Below, piece after piece: positions 1 through 10,507 of a stretch of 64,000 bases of DNA. The DNA is taken from the NCBI GenBank assembly GCA_012960975.1, contig DUAE01000033.1:43337-107336 (forward strand), given 5' to 3'. Position 1 is the first letter of the stretch. Every line of letters starts with the position of its first letter. The position numbers and the translations under genes were made by a program. The notes beneath the pieces were generated by a model. It had not been told where the DNA came from, ran no database searches, and was given only the letters and a program-made list of their open reading frames with translations. Origin of the DNA: Candidatus Poseidoniales archaeon (lineage in GTDB: Archaea > Thermoplasmatota > Poseidoniia > Poseidoniales > Thalassarchaeaceae).

Positions 1-306
1 ATCAATGATGGTAAATTGCCTGTAGGTGAAGAAATCAACCAGAATGAAAAGCGTTTAATTTATGGACAAATTCTTGAATCTTTTCTAATTCATACCGACA
101 GATCTGATGAGGCAATTCAAATGATTGCCTATCTTCGATTGGTTTTTGAAATAGAAGAATCGGAACATCGGGCAATTATTCGAAGCCTCGACCGGCAATT
201 GGAAGAAATAGTACACCGTACGGTTATCGAAACTGTTCGTTTTGAAATGAAAGATTCAATGGGGCGGTTTTCGGAAATCATCGATCGGATCCGTCTTCAA
301 AAATGA
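1..306 (+). CDS. Hypothetical protein, 5'-truncated by window edge
   Basis: Reading frame is open to base 1 (atc aat gat ggt aaa ttg...); acidic helical protein, no recognised family. Confidence 0.55.
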   Translation: MNDGKLPVGEEINQNEKRLIYGQILESFLIHTDRSDEAIQMIAYLRLVFEIEESEHRAIIRSLDRQLEEIVHRTVIETVRFEMKDSMGRFSEIIDRIRLQK

Positions 307-316
307 GGATTATTGT

Positions 317-958
317 ATGTCTGCTGAAAATCTAGATGGTTTTCTAGCAAAACAGCCCCCTAGTGTTCACCACTCTGCGAGAAAGCTTGCAAGAACGGCC
401 CGTCAGGCCTATCCCATTGGCGTTCCTGCATTAATTATGAAATCCAATACCGACCGATTAACGACTTCTTCTGGCTATTCTTTCTTCCTGGGAACGCCCG
501 ATGATTTGCTAAGACGCTTGGCTTCTTGGTTACTTACAAATGCTGGAAAATCGCAGGCAATATTGCTAAAATTAATTAAGAAATTGTGGAAGAGGCATGG
601 TCGAGAAGATGTTGCTCTAGCTAGTATATTGCTAGCAAATATTGATCATTCTGTTCTTTCGATTGAACTCTGGAGGACTTTCGAAAATTTAATTCAAAAA
701 ACGGAACCAATAGAGGGTTTATTACTCTGCATCGAAGAATTACTTCGTGCCAACCACCAACTTCCAAGTACCGATTTATACATCGAATGGCTAGGGGCTG
801 AATCGATTAATAATTACCTAGCCATGTTGACTTGTCATGCTGGAATGGTTCGTGGTGTTTCACCCAATAAAGAGGTTATCAAACGGATTGAATTGGTTAA
901 AATTCCGAGTGGTGATTCAATATTAAGTCGAATAAAATCAAGATTGACTGAAAAATAA
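317..958 (+). CDS. Hypothetical protein (213 aa)
   Basis: Long ORF immediately downstream of and co-oriented with the previous CDS; no recognised domain. Confidence 0.6.
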   Translation: MSAENLDGFLAKQPPSVHHSARKLARTARQAYPIGVPALIMKSNTDRLTTSSGYSFFLGTPDDLLRRLASWLLTNAGKSQAILLKLIKKLWKRHGREDVALASILLANIDHSVLSIELWRTFENLIQKTEPIEGLLLCIEELLRANHQLPSTDLYIEWLGAESINNYLAMLTCHAGMVRGVSPNKEVIKRIELVKIPSGDSILSRIKSRLTEK

Positions 959-995
959 GCGCAGCACTCATGGATGAGGAGGACGGCGGCGCAAT

Positions 996-1205
996 ATGGT
1001 TGAGCGCCTTTTACCATCGGATGACCCGATTGCCGAAGAGGTGCTCGAATGGACCATCAAGCGAGATGCCCAAGATATTACTCAATTAATGCGGTGGATG
1101 GAAGGCGAAGAAATACGCCGGGATCGGCAAGTATTTCTTAATCGCGCATTGGACTTGATGGATGAAATTCAACATGCCCTCAATCGGCTTGGCGAACTGA
1201 GGTAG
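996..1205 (+). CDS. Small hypothetical protein (69 aa)
   Basis: ATG-initiated ORF, 4 bp before mobA-like gene, co-oriented. Confidence 0.55.
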   Translation: MVERLLPSDDPIAEEVLEWTIKRDAQDITQLMRWMEGEEIRRDRQVFLNRALDLMDEIQHALNRLGELR

Positions 1206-1209
1206 TCAA

Positions 1210-1782
1210 ATGCGTTCTCTACTTCTCGCTGGCGGCCGATCATCTCGTATGGGTAAAGACAAAGCTATGATAAAAATCGATGGCATTGCAATGATTCAAA
1301 GGGTTGCACAGGCCCTGGCCGAAGCAGGTAGGGAGCCGATTAGAATCGCGGTTTCTACACCCGAAAAAATTGAAGAATATTCCACAGAAATTGACTCTTC
1401 CTTAGACGTTGAATGGGTTTTAGATGGTGAGCAGTACGCTGGCCCTGTTGATGCAATACTAGAATCCCTGAATGATCCGCAATGCGCAAACATCGACTCT
1501 GTCCAGCTTGCAACTGTCGATGTTCCATGGATTAACCATGAGGTTTTTTGGGATTTAGAAAAATCTCTTTCAGAAAATGATGTTTTAGCAATGCCAGCAG
1601 ACCCAAAACGCGCACATCCACTACTTTCTTTAATTCGCCCGACCGAGCTTTTAAAATTGCTTGAAAATTGGAAAGGGGCGCCACTTCACGAGACGTTTTC
1701 TGAATATCCTCATACATTATTGATGATAGATTCTACACTTTTACGAAATGTAAACCAACCAAGTGACCTCGATTATAATTGA
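1210..1782 (+). CDS. mobA: Molybdenum cofactor guanylyltransferase-like protein
   Basis: N-terminal LLAGGRSSRMGKDKA nucleotidyltransferase motif typical of MobA. Confidence 0.85.
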   Translation: MRSLLLAGGRSSRMGKDKAMIKIDGIAMIQRVAQALAEAGREPIRIAVSTPEKIEEYSTEIDSSLDVEWVLDGEQYAGPVDAILESLNDPQCANIDSVQLATVDVPWINHEVFWDLEKSLSENDVLAMPADPKRAHPLLSLIRPTELLKLLENWKGAPLHETFSEYPHTLLMIDSTLLRNVNQPSDLDYN

Positions 1783-2414
1783 ATTTTTCCCGAACACAAA
1801 TCATCGATAATTTGAGGATATAATTTGTGTTCGATAATTTTGATTCGGTTTTGTAAATCACTAATCGTATCATTTGGAAGAACCTCTACTGCCTCCGATG
1901 CCAAAATTAGGCCTTCATCCACACCTTCATCGACGAGGTGTACTGTGCAACCGCTCACCGTAGCACTATCCGCAAGAGCATCTCTGTGGGCGTGGGCACC
2001 GGGATATTCGGGGAGTAATGAGGGGTGAATATTGACCAATCGGCCCTTCCATTTTTTTACAAAACTTGGAGATAATATTCTCATATAGCCGCTTAAAACA
2101 ATTAATTCCACATTAAATTCAGCTAATTTAACTTCAATTTTTTCTTCATGAGTTAGGCGCCGGAGGGATTTATCGGGAATATTAGGCAATCGAATTCCGA
2201 CAAAAGTTACATCGTTCTGTTCACAATAAATTTGTCCACCAGCATTTGGATCCTCAGAGATTACCAATACAGTTTGGTGTGAACGAGGAATTTTAGTTTG
2301 AAATTTGAGAAGAGCACTCAATCCAGACCCTCCGCCAGAAATGAACACGGCGATACGCAATGGATCAATTTTCGACCCCACCCTTGAGGGGGTGTATGGT
2401 AGAGACATGTCCAT
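1773..2414 (-). CDS. purN: Phosphoribosylglycinamide formyltransferase
   Basis: RIAVFISGGGSGLSALL and LSGYMRILSPSFV...NIHPSLLPEYPGAHAHRDAL motifs; start placed at an internal Met because the longest ORF overlaps the divergent neighbour. Confidence 0.9.
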   Translation of the reverse strand: MDMSLPYTPSRVGSKIDPLRIAVFISGGGSGLSALLKFQTKIPRSHQTVLVISEDPNAGGQIYCEQNDVTFVGIRLPNIPDKSLRRLTHEEKIEVKLAEFNVELIVLSGYMRILSPSFVKKWKGRLVNIHPSLLPEYPGAHAHRDALADSATVSGCTVHLVDEGVDEGLILASEAVEVLPNDTISDLQNRIKIIEHKLYPQIIDDLCSGKIQL

Positions 2415-2504
2415 GCGTAATGGGGGAAGTGCTTGAGAATTGGGGGGAAGAAGTAGTCTTGTCCTTCCACTCAATTTATGTCTGAAAGGCCGCGCGGCTG
2501 ATTT

Positions 2505-2948
2505 GTGAAAACCTTGCAATCAGTCGATGAAATTATCGGCAAATATGCACGTCAAACCACACCATTACGAAGAAAATTATACGTTGGTATTGGGATATTG
2601 TTCGTCATTTGTGCTATTATTGGCATTTGGGTTCCAGGTTGGCCAACGGTTTCTTGGATGGTTCCTGCGGCATACCTTTTCAGTATTTCAGATGAGAAAT
2701 ACTTTCGTTGGTCATTGACCAATAAAATGTTTGGAGCGAAATTGACTGAGTATTATGCAAATGGGAAATCACTTCCTAAACATGCGAAAAGAGGGATAAT
2801 CAGCCTCATCACATTAATGTCAGCATTTTCAATCTACATCACTGATATTAGTGGAGACCCAGGCTATGGTCAGGTGACAATTGCAGTAATATGGGTCGTG
2901 GGGATTTGGTGGTTGGTGAGAATGGTTCCTACTCGTCACGATGATTAG
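2505..2948 (+). CDS. DUF454/YbaN-like membrane protein
   Basis: GTG start; G-WVPGWPTVSWMVPAAYLFS-S...RW pattern of the DUF454 family, several TM segments. Confidence 0.75.
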   Translation: MKTLQSVDEIIGKYARQTTPLRRKLYVGIGILFVICAIIGIWVPGWPTVSWMVPAAYLFSISDEKYFRWSLTNKMFGAKLTEYYANGKSLPKHAKRGIISLITLMSAFSIYITDISGDPGYGQVTIAVIWVVGIWWLVRMVPTRHDD

Positions 2949-3015
2949 TGTAGACCCTGACTAATCTGCCCATACTAAATACGAACGGTCGGCGCAGCGC
3001 GAATGAGGTACTGCA

Positions 3016-4509
3016 ATGGTTACGTTCTACGACCTAGGAATTGGTTCATCTTTAGTGCGTGCGCTAAATCGCGAAGGCATTACCGAACCTTTTGAAGTTC
3101 AATGCGAAGTCATTCCTGATGCTTTGCTCGGAAGAGATGTTTGCTGTCGAGCACCGACAGGGTCTGGAAAAACTTTGGCATTCGGATTACCGATGCTTGC
3201 GCGAATGACGCAGGCCGAATCAAAGCGCCCTACTGCACTGATATTAACACCCACTCGTGAGCTTGCTGAACAGATTCGTAAAGTGTTAAATCCACTCGCT
3301 AAATCAATCGATCTTGAAACTCTTTCAGTATATGGTGGTACATCTTATGGAAAACAATTCCGTGCTCTTGAAAACGGTGTTGATATTCTCGTTGCCTGCC
3401 CGGGCCGTCTCCTCGACCTGTTAGGTAGAAACGCCCTCAGCCTCAATGATGTCGAAATTGTTGTTATTGATGAGGCTGATAGAATGGCAGACATGGGCTT
3501 CATGAAGCCTGTTAGTAAAATTCTCGAGGCCTGTGGAAAAGACCGACAAACCGTTTTATTCAGCGCAACACTTGATGACGAGGTTGCTGTGTTGATCAAA
3601 AAATACCTCAAGAAACCTGTTCACATTGGAGTAGGTGCAAAAGAGATCAGCATCGACAGCATGAAACACGTTTTTTGGAAGACTGACAGGGGTGGAAAAA
3701 CCACTCTCTCGGCTAATATTGTCAAGCGTTATGGTAGAACAATACTCTTCTGCAGAACTCGCCGTGGCGTCGAACAGGTCGGAAAGCAAATGAAAGCTGA
3801 ACGACTCGATTGTTCGACACTTCACGGAGGCTTAAACCAACGACAAAGAGATGCGGCGATGGCTCGTTTCAAGAATGGAAAATCTTCTGTCCTAATCGCA
3901 ACAGATGTTGCCGCTAGAGGAATCGATATAGAGGGGGTATCATGTGTTATCCATTTCGACCCACCTGAAAACGGCAAGGCGTACAAACATCGAAGCGGAA
4001 GAACCGCTAGGGCAGGTGAACGGGGCGTAGTTATTTCATTTGTACAAAAATCTCAACAGAGAGCGGTTAATCGTATACAGAAAGAAGTCGGCATCAAACG
4101 ACGCTATACCGAGCCGAATGTTGAGGCGTTGGAAGAGCAAGAAAGCGATCGAAAAGATGAGCCAAATATTGATAATATTTCTCAAAAAAAGAGTGCGCCG
4201 CGCGCCCATAGCTTTGAATGGAAAAATCAGAGAAAAGGGAAAAGCGCCAATCAAAAACGGCCTGAAAAAAATGGTAGCAGAAACTCACGGAAACGAGGTG
4301 GAAATCGCCCCGAGAAAGAAAGACCTTGGGAAAAGAATAAGCGATATAATTCGAAGAAAAAGGCCAATGCATCAAGTTCTGATAAAAGTGGAAAAAAGAA
4401 TAAAAAATACTTTGGAAATAGACCACAAAAAGAGGATGCTCCTAAGCATCAGAGAAGAAATAGAAAGGGTAGGCGCTCCCGAACTGAAAATAAACAACAA
4501 AATCAATGA
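3016..4509 (+). CDS. DEAD-box RNA helicase with long basic C-terminal tail
   Basis: APTGSGKT, PTRELAEQ, DEADRM, FSAT, ATDVAARGIDI, HRSGRTARAG motifs; Lys/Arg-rich tail. Confidence 0.95.
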   Translation: MVTFYDLGIGSSLVRALNREGITEPFEVQCEVIPDALLGRDVCCRAPTGSGKTLAFGLPMLARMTQAESKRPTALILTPTRELAEQIRKVLNPLAKSIDLETLSVYGGTSYGKQFRALENGVDILVACPGRLLDLLGRNALSLNDVEIVVIDEADRMADMGFMKPVSKILEACGKDRQTVLFSATLDDEVAVLIKKYLKKPVHIGVGAKEISIDSMKHVFWKTDRGGKTTLSANIVKRYGRTILFCRTRRGVEQVGKQMKAERLDCSTLHGGLNQRQRDAAMARFKNGKSSVLIATDVAARGIDIEGVSCVIHFDPPENGKAYKHRSGRTARAGERGVVISFVQKSQQRAVNRIQKEVGIKRRYTEPNVEALEEQESDRKDEPNIDNISQKKSAPRAHSFEWKNQRKGKSANQKRPEKNGSRNSRKRGGNRPEKERPWEKNKRYNSKKKANASSSDKSGKKNKKYFGNRPQKEDAPKHQRRNRKGRRSRTENKQQNQ

Positions 4510-6113
4510 AGGAAAAGTCGCTGTCCAGTAAACAACATCGACATCTTATGTTCGTCGGCGGCATCAATACATTCCTGATCTCTCATCGAACCTCCTGGTT
4601 GAACAACTGTAGTAACGCCGATTTCGTGTGCGGTATCTATACCGTCACGGAATGGAAAAAATGCGTCTGAAACCATCATCGAGCCGATTGCCCTATTGCC
4701 TGCACGCCGAGCAGCGATTCTAACCGCCTCGACTCGACTCGTTTGACCGGGTCCAATTCCTACCGTCGCAAAACCAGTTTCAGACTGGGAGACGAGAACG
4801 ATAGAATTGGATTTTACCTCAGAGAGTACAGTTGATCCAAAACTGGCTAAAGCAACAAGATTTGCATCGGTTTTTATTTGTGTAACACATTTTACCGAAT
4901 CCCAATCAATACTCGGCGGGCCTTGAATTTGAGCCACCCAACCACCATCAATTTGACGTATTCTAACCTCATCTTCACGTGGTAAGAATTTTGGAATTGT
5001 TAACATTCTTCTATTCTTTTTCAACGAGAGGATTTCAAGGGCTTCATCATCGAAACCGGGTGCAATGATGCACTCGAGAAAGTGACTACCGATGGCTTCC
5101 GCTGTGGCTTTTTCAACGATACTTGTGAATGCTATAACGCAACCAAAAGCAGATTCAGGATCGCTTGCTAAAGCATTATTCCAAGCTCCAACCTGGGTCG
5201 AATCGACTGCGGCCCCACACGGATTTGAGTGTTTGATTACCACGCATGCATGGCTACGTTCGTGATTCAAGTCCAGCAATAATCCGCGAGCAATTCGCAA
5301 CGCCCCGTCTAAGTCAAGATAATTATTGAAGGATAATTCCTTGCCGCCGTGTTGAACGGCTGAAGCTAAACCTTTGGAGCCGCTTGAAGATGAAGCGGGA
5401 TAAAACGCAGCGGGTTGATGTGGATTCTCACCATATCTTAATTCGGTTCCGAGCTCACTCGCAACATGTATTCGGTTTGGGACATCCCCCCCGATAAATC
5501 TGGATTCTAGCTCATTACTTACTGCCGTGTCATATGCGGCGGTGCATTGGTAGGCTGCAAGAGCGAGGGTTCGGCGTGTGTCGAGATCTATAGCGGACGG
5601 TTTTCCATCTGCTGAAGAAAGGGCTTCAATGATATTGTCGTATTGTTCAGAATTAGTCAAAACCAAACAGTCTTTGTGATTTTTTGCTGCACTTCGTATC
5701 ATCGTAGGTCCACCAATATCAATCATTTCGATTAATTCGGCAAGTTCGGCTGGCGGATCTTTTGCAGCAACATCTTCGAAAGGATAGAGGTTAACACAGA
5801 CCAAATCAATGGTTCCGTAACCTAATTGTGCGAGTGTTTCCATATCATCTGCTCGCTCTCGGCGCACCAAAATTCCTCCATGTACTGCCGGATGAAGGGT
5901 TTTTACTCGACCGTCGAAGCATTCAGGGTGACCGGTTGCATCACTTACATCGATGACTTCGATGCCTGATTCACGCAATTTTCGACTTGTTCCACCAGTG
6001 GAAAGAATTTTCCAGCCCATGTTCGATAATGATTTTGCGAGTTCGACAATTCCATCTTTGTGGAAGACGCTGAGCAAGGCGCGGGGTGCTGCCATAACAC
6101 GACGTAGCGGCAT
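4503..6113 (-). CDS. purH: Bifunctional AICAR formyltransferase / IMP cyclohydrolase
   Basis: ALLSVFHKDGIVELAKSL, KTLHPAVHGGIL, RYGENPHQPAAFY, KHSNPCGAA, SDAFFPFRDGIDTA motifs. Confidence 0.95.
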   Translation of the reverse strand: MPLRRVMAAPRALLSVFHKDGIVELAKSLSNMGWKILSTGGTSRKLRESGIEVIDVSDATGHPECFDGRVKTLHPAVHGGILVRRERADDMETLAQLGYGTIDLVCVNLYPFEDVAAKDPPAELAELIEMIDIGGPTMIRSAAKNHKDCLVLTNSEQYDNIIEALSSADGKPSAIDLDTRRTLALAAYQCTAAYDTAVSNELESRFIGGDVPNRIHVASELGTELRYGENPHQPAAFYPASSSSGSKGLASAVQHGGKELSFNNYLDLDGALRIARGLLLDLNHERSHACVVIKHSNPCGAAVDSTQVGAWNNALASDPESAFGCVIAFTSIVEKATAEAIGSHFLECIIAPGFDDEALEILSLKKNRRMLTIPKFLPREDEVRIRQIDGGWVAQIQGPPSIDWDSVKCVTQIKTDANLVALASFGSTVLSEVKSNSIVLVSQSETGFATVGIGPGQTSRVEAVRIAARRAGNRAIGSMMVSDAFFPFRDGIDTAHEIGVTTVVQPGGSMRDQECIDAADEHKMSMLFTGQRLFLH

Positions 6114-6142
6114 GCGGTTTGAAGAGTTCGTTATCGATGGTT

Positions 6143-7714
6143 TCAATCGCCGCGAGCAGATATTACCTGATCTATTCTCAACATACTAATTGCTGTCTCG
6201 GTTGCAGATTGCAAAGATTCCTCAATTACCGAAAAAGGATGCCACACACCGATTACTTCGCCAACATTGCCGTCGATGGTAATGCCTTGAAACGTCGAAT
6301 TGCTATTTGTTGCCGATCTAAGTTCGAGTATGCGATCGAGCGGCTCGCCACCTGAGTTTTCTACGAGGGTGGCGGGAATGGTCTCGAGAGCGCGGGAGAA
6401 AGCATCCATTGCAAGACGTCCTCGACCCGGTTCACTTTCACTCGCATTACGTATCGCCTGAGCGATTCGAGCATGAATTGCACCTGCTCCAGGCAAGACT
6501 GCGTCTTCATCTAGCGCTCCCGAAGTGGCTCGCAGTCCGTCGTGTAAGCCACGAATTATTTCATCGGTACCTAAATCTCCCGAGCCCCCAACCTCTATAG
6601 TTAGAACTCGTGGATTTGTACAATTATCAATACGAATAATATCCTCAACCATGTCGCTGGCTTCACGGCGTTCCCAAGCTAAGGAACCACAATTTCCCAA
6701 GTCTGATGGTTGAATATCCATTACTGAGTCGAGTAAATTTGCTCCAGTAGCATCCGCTGAGTTGTTGACTTCTGATGAGTCCAATTCACCAATTGCAAGA
6801 ATTTTTGAATCGGCTAATCGATGGAGAATATCCCTGTCTATTTCGCCGCCACAAAGAATAATATTTGTTCCACTAGCGATTATCATATCTGCAATATCTC
6901 TCTTCCTATCGTGCTCAGCATCAACAAAAGCATCGAGTTGATCTGCTGAGCTAATCTGAATTTCAGCATCACGTGACATTTTACGAATTTTCAAATCACC
7001 AGAAATAACAGCGACTTTTGCGTCGACCAATTTGTTTGGTAAATTGTCCATCAAAACTCGTCGGCGAAAAGCAACACCCCTAATAAGACGAGATTCGCTC
7101 AGACTGGCGGAATTAGATTTGAACATAGCGACATGTTCAGCGTGAGGGGTTTTACGAGATTTGGAAAGAATCGTTAAGGCCTCGACAATCAATTCTGAAA
7201 AATGGTCGAGTGCTCCCTCGGCTGCCTTTCCTGTAAGAGTGGTTTGAGCAACGCCGAGCAAGCGCTCGGAAGATGCGTTTTGCTTGTCTTTTTCCATTTG
7301 TTCACAAGCTATTTGGAAGGATTTACGGTAACCGCTGACAAGGGTAAGGGGGTGTAGACCTTTTCGCAGTAATGTGTTTGCTTCTTGAAGAAGCGAGCCG
7401 CAGAGTAACATTGTTGTCGTCACACCATCACCACAATTTTCCTCTTGTGAATTCGCCATAGCCACCATCATTTTTGCCGCAGGATGTTTGACCAACAACT
7501 CCGCCACAATCTTCGCGCCGTCATTGGTAACAGCAGTATTTCCATCGGTTTTGTAGAGCATTTTGTCTAGACCACGCGGACCAAAAGTTGGCTTCAACAA
7601 ATCCGCAAAAACACGAGCGGCGGTAATTAATTTCTCTTGCACGTCCGTGCCGCTCGTTACCGAGGTTTGCTCGGGTACAATTACCACTTGTGGCCTACCT
7701 GCACCCTCGCTCAT
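6143..7714 (-). CDS. Thermosome / group II chaperonin-like subunit (divergent)
   Basis: LKPTFGPRGLDKML, NDGAKIVAEL-KHPAAKMM, ENCGDGVTTTMLL, LPGAGAIHARIA and C-terminal LRIDQVI; TCP-1/cpn60 family. Confidence 0.9.
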   Translation of the reverse strand: MSEGAGRPQVVIVPEQTSVTSGTDVQEKLITAARVFADLLKPTFGPRGLDKMLYKTDGNTAVTNDGAKIVAELLVKHPAAKMMVAMANSQEENCGDGVTTTMLLCGSLLQEANTLLRKGLHPLTLVSGYRKSFQIACEQMEKDKQNASSERLLGVAQTTLTGKAAEGALDHFSELIVEALTILSKSRKTPHAEHVAMFKSNSASLSESRLIRGVAFRRRVLMDNLPNKLVDAKVAVISGDLKIRKMSRDAEIQISSADQLDAFVDAEHDRKRDIADMIIASGTNIILCGGEIDRDILHRLADSKILAIGELDSSEVNNSADATGANLLDSVMDIQPSDLGNCGSLAWERREASDMVEDIIRIDNCTNPRVLTIEVGGSGDLGTDEIIRGLHDGLRATSGALDEDAVLPGAGAIHARIAQAIRNASESEPGRGRLAMDAFSRALETIPATLVENSGGEPLDRILELRSATNSNSTFQGITIDGNVGEVIGVWHPFSVIEESLQSATETAISMLRIDQVISARGD

Positions 7715-7822
7715 TAAAGCGTTCGAGCCAAAGGGCCGTCATGAATCCTTTGAGTCGGAAAATTCGCATTTTTTCACACTCGGTAGGAGAAATGCTATCC
7801 CGCAAACGCCGAGGCGAGAAGC

Positions 7823-8779
7823 ATGAAGGGGGGTGTATTGATGGTAGCAATGTGTCTTTTCATGGTTGGTTTCAGCCCAATTTATTTACAGGCCTCGGCC
7901 CAACCGGCAATAATTCCTGAAATTACTTTAGAATGTTTAGAAGATTCTGTCGAAATTGGAATTGACGCCGCATTCGTGACATGTGAAATTGAAAATCCCA
8001 CTCAATATGTAGAAAAAATCGAACTGACATCAGAATCTGATATTAATTTGGCTCATCCCGAAGAAATCACTTTGGGTGCAGGAGACTCACAGCAATTCAT
8101 GGTTGCAATAGATAGTTCTAGTGCGTCAATTTTTGGAGATTATGAAGCAAATATTTCAGCAAAGGTTGTTGAAGCCAATGATATCGCAGTCAGTTTAATT
8201 ACATCTACTGAAAGTGACTCGTTCATCATTACAATTGCTGAAACATTGGATTGCGAAGTCACCATGGGGCAAGGAGGCGGGGCGATTGAAGCGGGAGAAA
8301 TTGTCATCTTCTCTGCAACCTACCGATGTGATGGAAACCGTGACGGTGTGAAGGTTATTGCTCATCTTGAGCTTTTTGAGCACGGTGGGAATTCCCCTCA
8401 TTGGCCGGCAGGTTTTATCGATAAATCGCCACCTTGTGATTTAACCATAAACAATGGCGATGGGGTTGCTTCTTGCCAATTCACACTTGAGACGCCGGAT
8501 GAAATTTATTCAGAATGGAAAGGGTGCATGATAATCCTTGACAACACCGTCCGTACCGCAGATACTTGTAATCAAAACACCAAATTACAACTAACCGTGA
8601 AACCAAAATCCACCGGACTGGGGATTGAACTCGGGGGCAATAATTCCATTATTGATCAATTAGGACTGACCAAAGAACAATTGCCTATTATTGGTGGCGG
8701 TATAGGATTGCTCGTAATCATCATCATTGGATTGGTTATTTCCCGCCGAAAAAACCGTGATTATGAACATGAACAGTGA
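7823..8779 (+). CDS. Secreted surface protein with C-terminal TM anchor
   Basis: N-terminal signal peptide, Cys-containing beta-rich repeats, C-terminal hydrophobic helix followed by SRRKNRD. Confidence 0.75.
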   Translation: MKGGVLMVAMCLFMVGFSPIYLQASAQPAIIPEITLECLEDSVEIGIDAAFVTCEIENPTQYVEKIELTSESDINLAHPEEITLGAGDSQQFMVAIDSSSASIFGDYEANISAKVVEANDIAVSLITSTESDSFIITIAETLDCEVTMGQGGGAIEAGEIVIFSATYRCDGNRDGVKVIAHLELFEHGGNSPHWPAGFIDKSPPCDLTINNGDGVASCQFTLETPDEIYSEWKGCMIILDNTVRTADTCNQNTKLQLTVKPKSTGLGIELGGNNSIIDQLGLTKEQLPIIGGGIGLLVIIIIGLVISRRKNRDYEHEQ

Positions 8780-8791
8780 TGTCTAAGCGCC

Positions 8792-9118
8792 TTATCCAAG
8801 CACGAGAATGTGCCAACGAATTAGGATTGAAGATACGGCTGCAAGTCCAATAGATTCGTTTGTCGGGAACCCGAAAGTGTTTGTGAAAATGTAGTACTGA
8901 ACGGCAGTTAATACAATGAAAATAGCGATAGACTTGAGAGTTGATGCATCCCAAGGAGATTGGGAAATAATATGTTGGCGATTATTGAAAATTTTGTACG
9001 TAAGGCACACTAGACCGAGGACGATTAAGTGTCCAACCAACCAACCAAGGCTACTTCCAAATGCACTAACAATCATATCTTGAAAACCACATAGAACAAA
9101 TGATGCTATGTCAATCAT
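8792..9118 (-). CDS. Small multi-pass membrane protein (possibly GtrA-like)
   Basis: Hydrophobic helices with a TYKIFNNRQ-type element; family assignment tentative. Confidence 0.55.
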   Translation of the reverse strand: MIDIASFVLCGFQDMIVSAFGSSLGWLVGHLIVLGLVCLTYKIFNNRQHIISQSPWDASTLKSIAIFIVLTAVQYYIFTNTFGFPTNESIGLAAVSSILIRWHILVLG

Positions 9119-9241
9119 GAACTCTCGACTGTCTTCAAGTTCTTCAATACACTCAATTCAATCATTGCCTCAAATATTATATTTTGAATTCGAAAAAAAT
9201 ACCTGATATTATAGGGAAATGGGGAACCGATATGCCTTAGC

Positions 9242-10507
9242 GTGTCATCTCTACGAAACCTTGTGAGTGATTTGCGGCCAAAGCTACTCGTTGTCAAAGC
9301 GGCAATGGATGTAAATGGCGGAGCGGCCAGAGATTTACTCCGAAATTTACCTGAAATCTCAAAACATTTCCACGTTAAATTTGCTTGCTTGAACATCCTT
9401 GATTCACAAAAATCATTTCTTCAAAAACAAGGCATTACTGTTTTTGTCCCTGAAGAGCAATGGATCGCGAAAGGCGGCCTATTCAATGAAATAACTGCGG
9501 GGCAAGAACGCAGTTCCGCTAAGGCTTGGCGAGACAGTCCCTCGATTGACGATGCAATAGGATGGGCCGACATCATACATTTAACCGGAGGAAATGGTTC
9601 AATGGAATTTACACAACTTGTGCCTAAAACTAAGCCAATGCATTTGCATTTTTTAGAATCAAAACCTGGACTGCATGATGATATCAGCCACCTTAAACCG
9701 GATGGGGGCGGACGTTGGAAGCCGCCTCTAATGCATTTATTACAAATTTACCAACGGAAGAAAGTCGAGGATTCTTTTTCTTTATTCAAAAATAATTCTC
9801 GATGGGAGATTTCTGCGAATTCGAAATTTTCTGCAGCTAATTTATTAAGAATTTATCAAATCAGGGGAGATATTATCTACCCCTCTGTGGATCTTTCTGA
9901 ATTTTCTAGGAATTACTCCGACAGTGAAATTCTTGCTTTTAACGAGTTAAATTTGCCACCGAGTGGCTCATATCTAGTCACGGTCGGTAGAATTTCTCGC
10001 TTCAAAGGAATTTATGAAGCCGTTGAGCATATCAGAAATTCTGGGCTCGCACTAGTTGTCATCGGCGGGGGAAATAGCAGAGAAAATGAATCATTAATAT
10101 CATTTGGAAAAAAAATAGGAGTAAATATTAATGTTCTTTCAGATCTTGATTCTGAAGCCATGCGCGCAGTTCTAAGGAATTCTGTCGCAGTTATTGGACT
10201 AGCTCACGGAGAAGCGTTTGGATTAACTCCCATCGAAGCAATGGCGATTGGTATACCGCCGATTTTTGTCAATGAGGGGGGTTATCGGGAAACAATAATT
10301 GATGGGGAAAATGGTCGGCTAATTTCACGTCACGATCTGAGCGAATGGAAGGAAGCGTTTGAACAAGCACAAGATATTGAAATTCGATCTCGGTGGTCAA
10401 ATTCAGGCCTACAGAGGATTGCTAAATTAGGATTAAGTCCCGAAAATCATGCTGTAAAATTACAATCCAAGTTAAATTCCATGCTTTCGATGGAGGAGTC
10501 CCCTTGA
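9242..10507 (+). CDS. Glycosyltransferase family 4-like
   Basis: GTG start; VGRISRFKGIYEAV...EAFGLTPIEAMAIGIPPIFVNEGGYRETI donor-binding motif. Confidence 0.88.
   Translation: MSSLRNLVSDLRPKLLVVKAAMDVNGGAARDLLRNLPEISKHFHVKFACLNILDSQKSFLQKQGITVFVPEEQWIAKGGLFNEITAGQERSSAKAWRDSPSIDDAIGWADIIHLTGGNGSMEFTQLVPKTKPMHLHFLESKPGLHDDISHLKPDGGGRWKPPLMHLLQIYQRKKVEDSFSLFKNNSRWEISANSKFSAANLLRIYQIRGDIIYPSVDLSEFSRNYSDSEILAFNELNLPPSGSYLVTVGRISRFKGIYEAVEHIRNSGLALVVIGGGNSRENESLISFGKKIGVNINVLSDLDSEAMRAVLRNSVAVIGLAHGEAFGLTPIEAMAIGIPPIFVNEGGYRETIIDGENGRLISRHDLSEWKEAFEQAQDIEIRSRWSNSGLQRIAKLGLSPENHAVKLQSKLNSMLSMEESP

Noticed and set aside
4040-4531. 163-aa + strand ORF inside the helicase tail
   Set aside because: Frame-shifted reading of the AAA/GAA-rich helicase tail; no independent features.
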